From assembly GCF_905163445.1 (NCBI RefSeq), contig NC_053183.1, positions 17,608,001-17,672,000 on the forward strand: DNA of 64,000 bases, in the 5' to 3' direction. The stretch comes from Pararge aegeria. Taxonomy: Eukaryota > Arthropoda > Insecta > Lepidoptera > Nymphalidae. A program made the translations under genes and the position numbers. Position 1 is the first letter of the stretch. Every line of letters starts with the position of its first letter. The notes beneath the pieces were generated by a model that did not search any database, was not told where the DNA came from, and worked only from the letters and a program-made list of their open reading frames with translations. Shown piece after piece: positions 35,129 through 47,930 of this stretch.

Positions 35129-38100
35129 TTAATCGTCTTCTATTGTTATGACAGTAACAATTTTGTCATCAAAACCGACAGAATCTTCGTCTGTTAATAC
35201 AACAACACTATCATTGGAATTGTTTTTATCTTCTTTCTCGGTAAAGAGAGAAAGAACGTCGGATATTATGGGCGCGTGAGCCATAGCGTGGACATTCTGT
35301 TCATCAATGTCTATAGAGTTTTGGCTGTCCTCGTCTTGTGACATGATATCAGGCTCATGCGATTTAATTAGAGGCGTAAACGAGACAGTATCAACTGGTG
35401 ATTCAGCATCAACCTCTTCATCCTCACCGTCTACTTCCTCGTAACCGTAATACTTCTCATCATCTTTCACATCCTTAGGAACATATGTATTAATCAAATG
35501 GATCAAGTTTTCGTCACAGGTGAACACTTTAGCCGGATTCGCGTCTTCTTTATCGCATTCGTGCATGGAAAATAACTTAAAGGAGCTGAAATATTTAAAG
35601 CATTGCTGACACTGATTTTGTAAATGGGCGCGGTAGTGATTGTGCAGATTCGGGAAGTTCTCGTGACAAACGACACATTCTTCCGGCATAACTGTCGCTC
35701 TGTAGTGAAGCTTCTTAGAGGACTTATGAACATCCTTCATGTGCTTCATAAACGGACCGTACTTCACAAACTTCTCTCCGCATTTACGACATTTAATTGG
35801 CTTTATTTTGTACTTTCTGCTCCGATGGGAAAATGCGTGAATGTTAAATGCATCTATGGTTTTAAACTTGAGAGCGCAGAATCTGCATGATATAGATCCG
35901 GATCCCTTGTGGATCATATCATGCTTTTTCTTTGAGCTCTTTTTAGTTACGGGTTTAAAGCAGAACGCACACTCCTCATAAACTGTCCGGACACCATTTG
36001 TAGTAGCTTCGGTCACTTCTTCGTCACTGTCAACTGCACATAAATGGTTATCATAGTCCAATTGTGAGAAGAAGTATTCTCCGCACTTTTTACATCTATT
36101 TTCTTCGTGGTAATCCATATGCCTATGAAGATTGAAGAAAATTTTGTTGCAGATGTTGCATTTCTCTTCAATGGACTCCTTGGGTAACACGATCCACTCC
36201 TTGTCGTCGCCGTGAACGTCTCTCATGTGGTATATCATTTCTCTGAATGCAACAAACGTCTCGTCGCAATGTTCACATTTCGTTGGGTTGTCGACGTTGA
36301 GTTGGGAGAAGTGGTGGTTCTTGTGCTTCCGGTACAACGTCATAGTATTGAACTTCCGGTTGCAATATATGCAGCCATAGTAGCCAATTGTGCGGTGATA
36401 AATCTTGTGGGTGCTGAGAGCGTATTCGTTTTCGAACACCTTAAAACAATAGTCGCATACTATCTCCTTCTTGCCCTCGGAAGCTACCTTGAATGTTTTA
36501 ATATCGTGCTGGGTGCGCAAATGGCAGTCCAACTTCACTTGCAAGTGGAATGCTTTGTAGCATATATGGCACTTCACTTTCTTCGGGTATATCTCAGTGT
36601 CGCCGATTAATTTCTTCTTTTCGCAGCTGAAGGTTAAATGGCCTTCCAGGAATCGGAGACTGCTGAAGAAGTCGAAACAGTAGTTGCACCTAAGAGAGTT
36701 GTGGTAATCTATATGCCTTTCATAATTGCCCCTGCTGGCCAGTACTTTGAAGCATATAGAGCATTGCAGATCCTTGAGCGGACCGTCGGGAGTCCGAGGG
36801 CCGCGTTCTGCTATCCACGTCTCATTGATGCCATGTGCGTCGCGCAGATGGTAGTGTAGATCGTAGCCGCGGCCAAAAGTTTCCGAGCAGTCCTCGTTAG
36901 GACATTTCAATGGCTCATCTATATACTTTTGGGTCAAGTGACCCTTTATATGAATCCTGTGATTCTTGAGCGAGATAGTTTTCTTTCCGCAGAATTTGCA
37001 CTTGAAAAACTCCGGTTTCCTCAGATGAGCTTCCTCGTGGTGCTGCAATCTGCGCTCGTCTAAGAAAACCTTGGCGCACAGTTTACACGAGTAATAGATG
37101 GGAGGCGGGGCGTCGGGATCTTCCTTGATCATTTTGCTTTCCGGATGCGTCCGCCGCAGATGCCGGATGAGATGGACTAAATCTGGGTAGTATCTCTCGC
37201 AGATGGGACATTTCACTTTATCCTTTCGGAGTTTCTCGATGCGCTTCTTATGAGACTGATGATCGAAGTTATGACCTTTCACGTGCCTTTTGAAGTAGTC
37301 CTCGACTATGAAGCCTTTTCCGCAAATATGGCATTTGTAAGGTCCATTCTCGTCTTCGAAGTGCGTTCTCGTATGAATCTCGAGTCTTCTTTTGTTAGTG
37401 AACTGTACGTTACAGATTTCGCAAGTGTGCCGCGCCCCGTACAGTAATGTTTTCGAGTTGTGCCAGCTTACGTGGCATTTCAGAGAGTTTTCAGAGTCGC
37501 ACACTTTTCCGCAGAGGTGGCACGTGTGCGTGCCGTCAAACTTGCTCTTGTCCACTGAAAGCGGGAGCGCGTCGCCCACGACTGCGGTAGCGGCGCTCTC
37601 CCCTCGCTTGAAGTGGATGGCCATGTGAGAGAGGTACACTTTCCGATACTGGAAGACCCTTTTGCAAATCGAACATTCGTAGTCCTTGTTCTTGAATCGC
37701 GTCTGCTTGTGGTAGTTCATATGCGCCTGCGCAGCTCGGAGGTGCTTGCTTTTGCGGTTGCAGATGGAGCAAGTGAGCAATTTCGGATCTAGGTTCGGAT
37801 CCTTGTAATGCTGACGCATGTGAATCTTGTAGTGACACTGGAAACGAAAGATCTGGAACAAAGGACAGTTCCTGTTTTCATACTTTATTAATTACGCCTT
37901 TATTCCATTTTTCGCAAAAAACAACAAGATAGGTTCTTATATGACGTAGCAATTAAAATTTCACGTTTCTTTATCGTAGAGATTTCATTCTTTTAGTTTA
38001 AATGCCAACGCTCGGTATTCAATAAATGTATTTCGTGTTACATGAAAATGGAAATATGAGAAAAATAATTTAACATTGTTATCCAATAGGGAATCAAGAA

Positions 38101-41100
38101 ATTTTTAGGACAGATTTATTAGCCTTTAATTTGAGAAAGGTGGTGGTTGCCTTCTTACCTCTTTGCAAACGAAGCATTCCAACTTCTTTTCGATGTTATT
38201 CCCGACATTCTTGTGCCAATTGACGTGTCTCTTGAGAGAGATCAAGGTAGGTAGTGTCTTGTTGCACACAGGGCAAGTAAAGCCGCTCATGTTGACCGTA
38301 GTGTCGACGGAAACCTCAAAGCCGTTGTGACTCTGGAGTTCGTCCAGGGGTTCCGCCTATAAGAAATAAAAAGCGTTATTTATTTGTTTATTCACTTACA
38401 AAAGATAATCCGACAGTAATTTATTAATATATAGAATCTTCACGAGATGAAACATGTTTCAAACTAATATTTATATGAAATAATAGTTACATATTTATAT
38501 TTTTGAATCAACTAATTTTAAATTAAAAATAATCTTATTTCTTAATTTCTATACTTTAATTTCCTGCAGTATGCATACTCTGGTAAGGAACCCAAGGCAC
38601 GCCACTGCGTGGTAGGATTATAAAAAGTTAACGAGCGAAGCTTCATACCCAATTCTGAAGTCCACAAACCAAGTCGCGGACAGGAAAGTCGCTTGTAAAT
38701 AAATAATTTTTTAACTTCATAAATACATTGTGCGTACGTACCTTCGTCACAACGACCTCACAAAAATCCGCCACATCCGCTGACGGTACAACGATCTTCT
38801 TATTAGTGGGGGGTTGATGCAACCTGTGCACAAGTTTGATGTGGTTCGCGAGCCCACTACAACTCTTAAACTGTTCGCCGCACTCCTTGCAAGTGTACAA
38901 ATTCCTCGGCCTAATGTTAGCCGTTATATGCTTCTGATTGTGTTCATTGATCGCGCTCACTTTCATTTCTATGTCGCATATCAGACAGCGCACTGAGCAG
39001 TCTTTTAGGTTAATCTTCGCCCGCTTCGTACCAGCCGTCATACAGTGTTTCGTCCTCTTGTGTTTTATTAGGAGACGCTTGTAGGAAAACTGCTTCTCGC
39101 ATATATCACATGTGTTGTCCTCTTCGCCTTCGTCTTGACTAGAATCCGCGCCCGACTCGTCGGAGCGATACGTGTTGTTGCTCATATTCATAAGGTGATT
39201 GGTATTTCTATCGGGCTTCTCAATCTTTATATCACCCTCAGCGTGTCTATCTTCGTGCGACTTCAATGCCTTTTTGTATTTGAAACTTTTGTCGCAAAAT
39301 TTACATTTCAGCGGTCCGCTGGTTATATAGGACGTGAAGTCCGATTGGATGGACGCGGAGTCGTCTGCGGTGCTTGCTCTGAAAAAATGCTTTATTTCAA
39401 TTTGGCAAAGGTATTTATTTATACGTGATACCCTAATGTGAACTATACAACGTGTATATCAAAACCGAAATAATACTGCAGAGGCTTTAATGGTACATTA
39501 TTTACTGTATCTGAGACTTATCTGGGAAATCGAAACACTAATAGTTCTGGAGTAAATCATTGCCATAGTTTCTACTGAAAGAAATCTGATACAGCCCTTA
39601 CATCACATGCAAAAGTAAAATCAAGTGCAATCAATCAACTTTATTAAATACGAGTCGCGTAGCGTAGGTACTATGCACGTGTCGGTCTTTTATCTTCAAG
39701 TCTTGTCATAAACAAACACTTAGAATGATTTTTGAATTATCTACGTCTGCCTAAAGATTCCGAGTAAAAATAGTTTCAGACTTATCTCAGACTGGACAAT
39801 GTTTCTGTGATGAGCACGAATATTTTTCAGTATCGGGGTGTTTATCTGTATTTTATAAGTATTTATGTATATTATTCATAAAATTATTAATCAGTTATCT
39901 TAGTACCAATAACACAAGCTGCGCTCACTTTGGGGCTAGATGGCAATGTGTGTATCGACAATACACACATATATTTATTTATTTATTTATTTATTTATTT
40001 ACCACACCCCAAGCGTGTCGATGCCGCGAATGAACCGATTTGGGAATCATTGAAAAAGCCTTACCGGGTTAGCGAGCCTCTATCTTTTATAATAAAAACA
40101 ATGTACATTCAAATGCCCCTAAACAACTAAATTTTAAGAGTCACAAAGTAACAAATGCGTTCGATAACTAAACACATGGAATTTCAAAATCTACAAACAC
40201 AAAGAAAAAAAATTTACCTCGAGTCATCGTCATCTATACCGACGTCTTCATCGTCGTCCGCTTCAACTTTATTCATATGTGCCGCGAGATGACTGATCAA
40301 CGATTCCTGGGTGGGCAACTTCTTAGTACACATGCGACATTGAAAATTTTCCCGTTCAGTACTATTAACAGTAGTAGTGGAAGGCTGCTCATCATTTGAA
40401 GCTGCTAACTGAAAAAAATGCATCTTAGCGTGTAGGGTGTAGGACGCTTTCTTTGCTATGACCTTTTTGCACATCGGACATTCAAACGTCACTGCGTCGT
40501 TCTTTTTAGGGCACGTAGATAAATGAGCGCTGTGCACGTAATAATCTTGAAAAGGTTCCTTGCAATAGACGCAAGGCACGCCGATCACTCCATTCTCGTT
40601 GGATATTGAAACTCGCTCTCTCTTCAGGACGGCCGCGTGCACAATTCTCATGTGTTTCTCTAGATTGTCCATTGTTTTAAACTTTGTGGTGCACATTTCG
40701 CAATCTATCTTCGCGGACAGCTTCGCAGCGTGTTGCACCATGTCTATTGGCTCTAGTGAAACCAGGAGCTCCTTTTGAGGTGATTTCCCGCATACCTCGT
40801 AGTGACGCTTGAGCATTATTTGCAATTTATAATTGTTCCCGCATTTGTCACAGTGGAATTTAGCCTTTTCATCTTCCGGTACTTTCGTGATCTGCTCCGG
40901 CTTCTTCGGCCACTTCTCGGGTGTAACGCTCTGAGAGTTCTGAGCGTTTAGGATTAGGTTGCATTTTCTCTTATGTGATTTCATATGTGCACTCAAGCTT
41001 TTGCCGGACCTGAAAGATTTGGCGCACTGGTTGCATTTATGTTGCAAGGGTTCGTCGGAGTCTGTCTCTGCTGAATAGAAGGAGGCGCTGTTATCTTCGT

Positions 41101-44100
41101 AATCGGAGTCTGACGTTTGCGAAACTCTAGGTTTCTTTTTGGACATGCGCAGTTCATCGACTCTCTTTGAGCTACCCGGTTTGTAGTTCGAGCGACTGCT
41201 GGTAGACGCTTCATCGACACTGTCTCTACTCCGCTTTCTAGTTCGACTGACGGGAGTGACTTGACTCTCAGTGGAAGAGGATGGCTTGGAAACTTCAGTG
41301 TGAGATGAGAATGCCGAGTCGCTGCTCTGTCTGTTTGGGGGCGGGGTAGGACTGAAACCTGTTGAGAGTGAAACGATAACAAAAAAATTTACGATATTCT
41401 TGCCAGTTATTCTTATTTAAAGTAATCAGTTTTCAGTATCCGTAAATAAGGGATGGATATAAGTCCGAAATTAATCTCTGTATACTCCAAAATTTTCACA
41501 TGGCATACTGAATATACTTCTGCTAACCTCTTCTTACTACTACTATCCATGTAGATAAGAAAATCTTTACTTAATTCAATCTGCCATCTGAAGATCGGTG
41601 CTTTCTGGTTGGTTTTTATTAAGTGCCATACCTACGGTGCGTAGTATAACTTCGATTCGATTCACTTTAATGAAATAAATCGATATCTCTGGAAACGAAA
41701 AAACCTGGTACGTTTTTTTTTCCGGGCAATATGACTTGATATTGCACAAACATAAATCAGCCAGTGTTATTAAAAATGAGGAGAAATAGGCATGGCATGG
41801 AAAAACCATATAAGAGATGGATGAATTTTGAACTGTGTGTAAAAGGAGTTGATAGTGAGTTAACGGTTACAAGCAGTGAGTGGAAGAAGAAGAATTGTAT
41901 TGTGCCGTCGCCACCTCGTGTGGGATAATGACAAGAAAATCATAAACACAAATCCGAAAACTAAACTCTAATTTCTACTTGCGTGAGGGAAATTCTAAAA
42001 AGCTATAAAGCTTACCTTGTGGCGTAACATACTGAAACAAACTGTACCCACTGCGCATGGGTTAAGGGCAAGGAAACAAGAAATAAACAGAACTCAGAAA
42101 ACAAACTTCTCATTTCTACTTGTGTGAAGCTATAGACCTTACCTGGTGGCGGAACATAGTTTCGCCTCAATTCTTGATCGGACCGTTCGCACTGCTGCTT
42201 GAAGATGTGCGCGCTACTCAGCTTTTGTATACATTCGCTGCAAATTTTATCCGGTAACCCGTCCCCATCGTATATCTAATAAACAATAATAGATACTTAA
42301 TATTATAAATGTCAATGTAAGTTTGTTTATTACGCTTTCACGCAAAAACTACTTAACCGATTTTCATGAAACTTTCTACACATATTTTTGAAAGTGTTAG
42401 AAGTAATATAGGATACTTTTTATCCCAACATTAAGCACGGTTCCTTTGGGAGAGGGGATGAAAGTGTTTGACGATTTTACACCATAACTCCGACAAATTC
42501 TTACCGATTTAAATAATTATTTCTGTACTATAGAGGTTATAATATGTGTTTAATTTTGCCCAAACTTAGTGTAGATCTGAATGTGGTTAGAGATAGAGGA
42601 CAGAACTCCTCAGCGGACAGCAGCAAACCCCTCATTTAATCAGCTATACTGAATACTTTAAATTTTTTTAGAACTACAACTAAATTGAACGCCACATCAA
42701 AAAACAAAATCAAACGCAGACGAAGTCGCGGGCAACAGCTAGTAATAGATAAAAGTATGAATCAAATTCTATTAACCTTTAACCGGTGACGTTAGGTCTC
42801 GCGGATCTATTGGTGCCTGTAGAACATAATAATTATGATAACGCGTACCACGTTTAAGTTATAATGACAATGTGAGATGGTGTTAACAAAAAGAACACCC
42901 GGCAAAGTTTTTTGTGGGCTTCTTCTTAGACCAGGGCGCAATTAGAACCCTCGTAGCTTTAGTTTTAAGTTTACGAATGCAGTTATCGCCATAACTAATC
43001 ACTGCTATATACACATTTTGTATATAATCAACGCATCAAAAGTGCGATCTCTGAAAGTTATTAAGTATAAACCTTATACTTAAAAGTTTATTTATAAAAT
43101 ATTTCACAAATTTTAGGGCGACCTAACACAGTTAGTTTATATATACTAAAAACCGGTTATAACAGAGCCTTGCCAGATACCACGTTACGTTACAAAAAAC
43201 TATCTATTATAAATGAAACACGCTAAATATAACACGAAAATTAAAAAATGACAAGTTATACACCCGTAGAATTACCTAACGACAAAGTTAAGGGCGGATC
43301 ACTGAATCAGGTTATAGACACACCTATTCTGAGCAACCAAGAAGCATAGTTTATCAAAAGTTACTGAGTCTTATAAATAAATAAACAAATAGAGTATACA
43401 AACACAGGCAGCGCCCTCTGGTGGCATACAATCTTAAAAAAATTAATTAATTAATTAGTTTTTAAAGGACAATGTGAGATGGTGATAAAAAAAAATAACA
43501 ACCGGCTTAGTTTGTTGTGGGCTTCTTAGACCAGGGCGCGTTTGCAACCCTCGTAGCGTTAGTTTTAAGTTGACGAATTTATTTATCGCCATCAACTCAC
43601 TCCTATGTCATATTTTACATGTAATGTACGCATCAAAAGTGCAATCAATGTGTCTATTTGAATAAAGAAATATTTGACTTTGACTTTGAAAAGGTCAAAC
43701 ATTTCAAGGCCAAATCAAAGAGACTAAAACACGGCACAATATTTGCTGTTAGTTGTTGAAGAGTTGGTGCAAAGACTGAACAGATTGCAGCAACAGGTCA
43801 AGATTCCCAGATATAATTATATAATTTTGCAGTTCAATAAGGACCACTAAACTTTACTACACTAAAAATAAAGTCGACGACGACGGCGAAAACAGAAATA
43901 TAAATTGCCAGAAGAACCTACAAAACTGACAAAAAATCTGATAATCCTCAAATAGCTAATCAATATTCATCAAACATAGTTAAAATTTATTGAGTAGTTT
44001 AATAGAATATATTTACAATCAATTACATAAATAAAAAACGCGATTCCCAGATATAATTTTGCAATTCAATAAGGACTAACTCCACTAAATTCAAAATTAA

Positions 44101-46871
44101 CGAAGACGATTCGACTGTAGACAAGTTGAAAACATAGGTAATTATCAATTGACAGAAGTTCCTACAAAACGGACAAAAGGCTAAGAATCATCAAATAGCT
44201 AATCAATATTCATCAAACATAGTTAAAATTTATAGAACCATTCCATAGAAAAAACCGCATTCCAATTTATTCCAATCCTGGCTACGGGACATATTCACTA
44301 TTCGCTTTGCCGTTCGCACCGCAAGAATTATCGCAAGGTTCGAATCGCGAAGCGTCTAGAAACTAAAACAAACAAGCCACCAGTAGCGGAGACTGGCGCG
44401 GCGGCAGTGATACCCGCGTATTTTTTAACACGCGGTACGAATTTCTCGTGGCCAAGATGTCGTTTTACAATAACCTTAACAGACTTTTGGACGCCTGTTC
44501 CATGAAACTTATAACTCGTCTTTCGCATTGGGTTTGATTGTTAATAATAATCATAATATGATTTTCATGTTGGTAGATAAATAAATGTTAAGCTAGACAC
44601 ATTAAATTGGTAGGTAGTACCTATTACAACTGAATTTACACAGTTCCTGCCTATAAATGTCAAATTACGCGATAATTAGTATGGTGCCTAAGGCATAGCG
44701 TCTGATAGCGACTATTTCCCGCGGTCAAGACATTGAGCAATCAATTTGGATGCGATTTTTGGGATTCAATTTACTGTAGCAGTATTCTATTTGATTGAAT
44801 CCATACAATTTTAGCTATGCTTGATCAATATTAGTAACTGGCCTAACCTAACTGAAGCAAACCAAAAAGAACAAAACATTTCTATCCTGGAAAATCAAAA
44901 GAAAGTTACTAAAAACCTAAGCTAATATAACATAATTTTTATCATTCATGAAGCTGAATACCTCAGAACATTAAAATATGATGATTTTGATCTGTGAGTC
45001 AAATAAAAATACATTCAATTAAACAAAAAGGTTAGCTTCATAATTTTGTATCACTTTAGAAAAGTAATAAATTATTCCCTACATATTAAAATGAACCAAG
45101 GTCATGTGCACTCAAGGTGAGTCTCAAGCAATGTTTAAAAATAACTTTAATATCTTTTGAAGACAATTCATTAATATCTTAGTTAGGATTTAAATCTATC
45201 ATTTTAACTATTATTATCTACTTATTGTAATAGTACACAGAGGGTGGGTCCTTTTTCTAACATTTGTTTGTACTCTACTGTATTTAAATTTGTTCCATTC
45301 AAGTATTCGAATACTTGAACGGAACAAATTTAAATAAGTTCAACAAAAAGGGTAGATGTACCATAAAAATACATTAATTACAAACAAACTCTGTTATACG
45401 AAACGTAACTGAATAGAAAAGGGCTTCATATTATAATGAAGAAATGTATTCCTAAAATACCTTGAAAATAAAATTTAATTAAATTTTGTAAATAGTTTTT
45501 AAATACAAAAAATATTAGTTCGTTATTATTGAAATAACTATGAGGAGGATCAATCCAAGAAAACAACAAATTATTATGATTCTTGCTATTCTAGGCAATG
45601 TTATATTTTCCAAGTAATCTAATAAAACTCATTCTGTAATCTTCATTTTACAATTAAATGATGGTAAAATTACAGATATAAGCATCTAAGCTAGGGAAAC
45701 AGTCATTTTAGATAATTCAGGACAGGTTTAATTACATTATAGATGCATTGTAAAAGATGATAATAACATTAGTGCATATGATAAGGTTGAACTTACTGAT
45801 AAGAATTACAACTTTATTGCTAACTATGATTGACCTTCTTGGTCAAAGACACATAATGTACAAAAGTAGCTACATAAAGTACCTCTTTTAGTATTTCATT
45901 CAAGATTTTTCGAAATTTCAGCATTTCTTCAACTGAAAAATTAAATTTAACTTTAGAAAAGTTAATAATAAAGTAGCAATTTATAAATATTATATTCTAC
46001 TGTGCCTATATTTATGTGTTCATATATCCAAATCATGATTGTAATCAAAGGAATTTAAATGCTGTACCAATAAAGATCTAAAATACAAGTCTTTAAACAT
46101 GTGATCATTGTAAGTAGTTTATCAACATTATAACTTCACTAGTTGATGTGCAAGACATTACTGCAGTCAGTTAAAAAAAACAACTTTGTGGTATCCTTTT
46201 GCACTAGTTAGTGGGCTTATTTGATATTTTTTCATAAAGGTTTTATGAGTGTAGATTTAACTATCCTGTTAGTTAGAAAAGTTAGAAAACCAAAAAGTTC
46301 AATAAGAAACAAGCATTGAAAATATTCTAAAGCATACATTATTATCAATGACTAGGTATGAAGTAAAAACCATATAAATGCAGACCATAACAGTGAAGAA
46401 AAATTTCAGTATTCCACTACCAATAAATGAAAAACTAAAACATATTGATAACAATTATGATGCATCGCCTAATTAGATTCTCAAATTAAGCGTCAATCTT
46501 GAATTACGCAAATATATTACTAGCCCAGATGAAAATCACGAATCTGATATTGTTGACAAAATTGAACAATTTTAACTTTCGAGAGCCAATAAGATACACG
46601 ATGAAACTAAATAGCAAATTAAAATTAAAGAATATGAAAAACGAAATCATTTTAAAACTAAAAATGGTATGTCGACTTGAATAGTCCATCAATGCTGTCG
46701 AAAGATTACGGTTCCGAACGAGTTAGTAGCTACGCTATCTCCTTTACTTACCTTCACCCGCGCACATTCCATAACCATTTCGGCGAGCTGCATATTGTTG
46801 TCCACCGTAAAGATGGAATAGAAGTCACCCAGTTTGAGGCATAGCCTGCATTTTCCAAGCTTGAGAGCCAT
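35129..46871 (-). CDS. ZAD-domain C2H2 zinc-finger protein with about 34 fingers (six coding exons)
   Basis: Probable nuclear DNA-binding protein of the insect ZAD zinc-finger family; the specific member is not recognised. Coding exons in transcript order: 46871-46752, 42275-42143, 41358-40218, 39378-38742, 38356-38159, 37852-35129. Phases agree at every junction and the sum, 4953 nt, gives 1650 residues. Residues 1 to about 75 are a ZAD with cysteine pairs C8/C11 and C52/C55. Next comes a Ser-rich basic linker, then fingers 1-6 (exon 3), 7-10 (exon 4), 11-12 (exon 5, finger 12 split by the intron: CFVCKE / IFRFQCHYKIHMRQH) and 13-34 (exon 6). Several fingers are CCHC or shortened. An acidic tail follows (Glu/Asp-rich, ending IEDD). 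A 5-finger module is repeated three times in exon 6. ZADs usually mediate dimerisation. The gene is convergent with WASp and divergent from the RCCD1-like gene. A TTTATT (AATAAA on the minus strand) near 34943 may be its poly(A) signal. Confidence 0.9.
39478..39735 (-). repeat. Interspersed repeat family F, copy 2
   Basis: Reverse complement of 16187-16520 in the parts CGTAGCGTAGGTACTATGCA, CTTACATCACATGC and CCATAGTTTCTACTGAAAGA. It lies in intron 3 of the zinc-finger gene. Confidence 0.55.
39785..39995 (+). repeat. SINE family C with (ATTT)n tail
   Basis: ACAATGTTTCTGTGATGAGC, CATAACACAAGCTGCG-like and GGGGCTAGATGGCAATGTGT text, then a (TATT)n run at 39971-40000. Confidence 0.6.
42299..42742 (+). 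mobile_element. Helitron-like element (Lep1-type), near full length
   Basis: Starts AATATTATAAATGTCAATGT, contains CTACTTAACCGATTTTCATG, and ends GACGAAGTCGCGGGCAACAG then CTAG|T. It is the inverted counterpart of 12413-12842. It begins about 24 bases from the acceptor of the zinc-finger gene's exon 2. Confidence 0.65.
42830..43055 (+). mobile_element. LINE 3' UTR fragment (same family as 49976-50224)
   Basis: GGGCTTCTTCTTAGACCAGG, AACCCTCGTAGCTTTAGTTT and CGCATCAAAAGTGCG. A second fragment of the same sequence lies at 43465-43690, with a TGACTTTGACTTTGA tail. Both are in intron 1 of the zinc-finger gene. Confidence 0.55.
43802..44234. repeat. Diverged local duplication of about 190 bp
   Basis: 43802-43994 and 44042-44234 are colinear: both start GATTCCCAGATATAATT and both end CATCAAACATAGTTAAAATT, with indels in the middle. 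Offset 240 bases. Confidence 0.7.
45281..45336. repeat. 56-bp palindrome with one mismatched pair
   Basis: 28-base arms (TATTTAAATTTGTTCC outer part, AAGTATTC inner) meet without spacer at 45308/45309. Only one base pair is mismatched. Confidence 0.8.
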
Positions 46872-47062
46872 ATTGATTTGCTCACAAAAGCCTTCATTTC
46901 ACTCCGAACTCACATCTGTTGAACGGCGCGGTGGTTCATTAACATTTGTATTATAATTTAACAAGTTATAATCAGTTACGCGTAATTCTGCTCCGTTTAT
47001 ATCGAAAATATCAAAGATATCAATTTAATGCGAAAATAACAAGTATGTATCGGAGCCGGCTT

Positions 47063-47072
47063 CCGCCATTTT
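47063..47072. promoter_or_regulatory. CCGCCATTTT motif upstream of the zinc-finger gene (YY1/Pho-like)
   Basis: CCGCCATTTT, whose reverse complement is AAAATGGCGG, lies about 190 bases upstream of the minus-strand start codon at 46871. It matches the GCCAT core bound by YY1/Pleiohomeotic, which is common near housekeeping promoters. The match is seen; the function is inferred. Confidence 0.3.
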
Positions 47073-47257
47073 GAACGATATGAAACGGAAAGAAGTGAAA
47101 GAGAAAAAGCACCCACCCCACGACAGAGAAATCGGCGAAAATGTGTTGCCCTTTCCAAGTTTTATGTGATTCAATAATTATGTATAAATTATTAAGATTT
47201 AGGAAAAAAAAATTAAAAAGTTTCTAAAATGCATATAAAAAATTCAGAATTCGAAAT

Positions 47258-47332
47258 TTAGACTTTCAGGATTTGAACCTGCGACCTGCGACCTGGCCTG
47301 AACGCTTTACGACTAAGCTACGGTTACTACTT
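47258..47332 (-). repeat. tRNA-related sequence (SINE head or tRNA relic)
   Basis: On the minus strand it reads TAGCTTAGTCGTAAAGCG (A-box-like) and GGTTCAAATCC (B box) with a TCCTGAAAGTC end. It contains a duplicated CGACCTG and no clean cloverleaf, so I do not call a tRNA gene. Confidence 0.4.
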
Positions 47333-47639
47333 ACTCTTCTACCTAAGATATATTCCACCAGCGCCAACTTTTTGTATACTCCAAGAGTAGGTAATTCACT
47401 ATATAAATTATAAAATCATTAAATTTTATCATTATACCTACTTCTTCTGGAGCAGAGCGGATTGCGGAATCTATCAAACATGTACTTGTATAAACTTCTT
47501 TTGAGTGCAGAAATATTTATTTTAGGTTTCGGTTTTTTGTCAATTGAAGGAATATTTCGTGTCGTGTATTATTTTTGGTCGTATCAAAAAACGTCGTCAA
47601 TTATTATTTCATAACGCGGTAGGTAATTTGCAGCTTCAT

Positions 47640-47930
47640 TTTTGTGCCTTTTGGAGTAGAGACTTTGGGACCGTGGGGTCCGGAGGCAAGAGCCCTTTTC
47701 AAAGAATTATCGAAAAGGGTTATCGAGTCTACCAGTGATCCTAGAGCGGCCAGTTACCTTGGCCAACGAATTAGTTTGGCCATCCAGAGGGGCAATGCTG
47801 CCAGCATCTTACGAACTGTGCCTCGCTGCGGTGGTTTCGAGGACGTTTTAGATTTTATTTAGTTTTTAAATAGTTTATTTTAGGTTATAGTTATGTATTA
47901 ATAAAAATTATATTTTAGAGATAATCAAAT
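47640..47930 (+). mobile_element. LINE ORF C-terminal fragment
   Basis: The frame 47644-47862 reads FGVETLGPWGPEARALFKEL and later GQRISLAIQRGNAAS, a motif typical of the extreme C terminus of non-LTR retrotransposon polyproteins. It is followed by an AT-rich 3' end. The fragment sits between the divergent zinc-finger and RCCD1-like genes. Confidence 0.6.

Noticed and set aside
36212..36610. Plus-strand 132-residue frame inside the zinc-finger exon
   Set aside because: Antisense shadow of a long real exon that has clear C2H2 periodicity.
39971..40000. (ATTT)n run considered as an independent feature
   Set aside because: It is the microsatellite tail of the adjacent SINE C.
44328..44528. Minus-strand 66-residue frame (RKTSYKFHGTG...)
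   Set aside because: The patch is somewhat GC-richer than its surroundings, but I recognise no domain and it lies in an intron. It may be a decayed repeat; not enough to call a gene.
47258..47332. Possible tRNA gene
   Set aside because: A- and B-box-like words are present, but no acceptor or anticodon stem can be folded cleanly and the sequence has an internal CGACCTG duplication.
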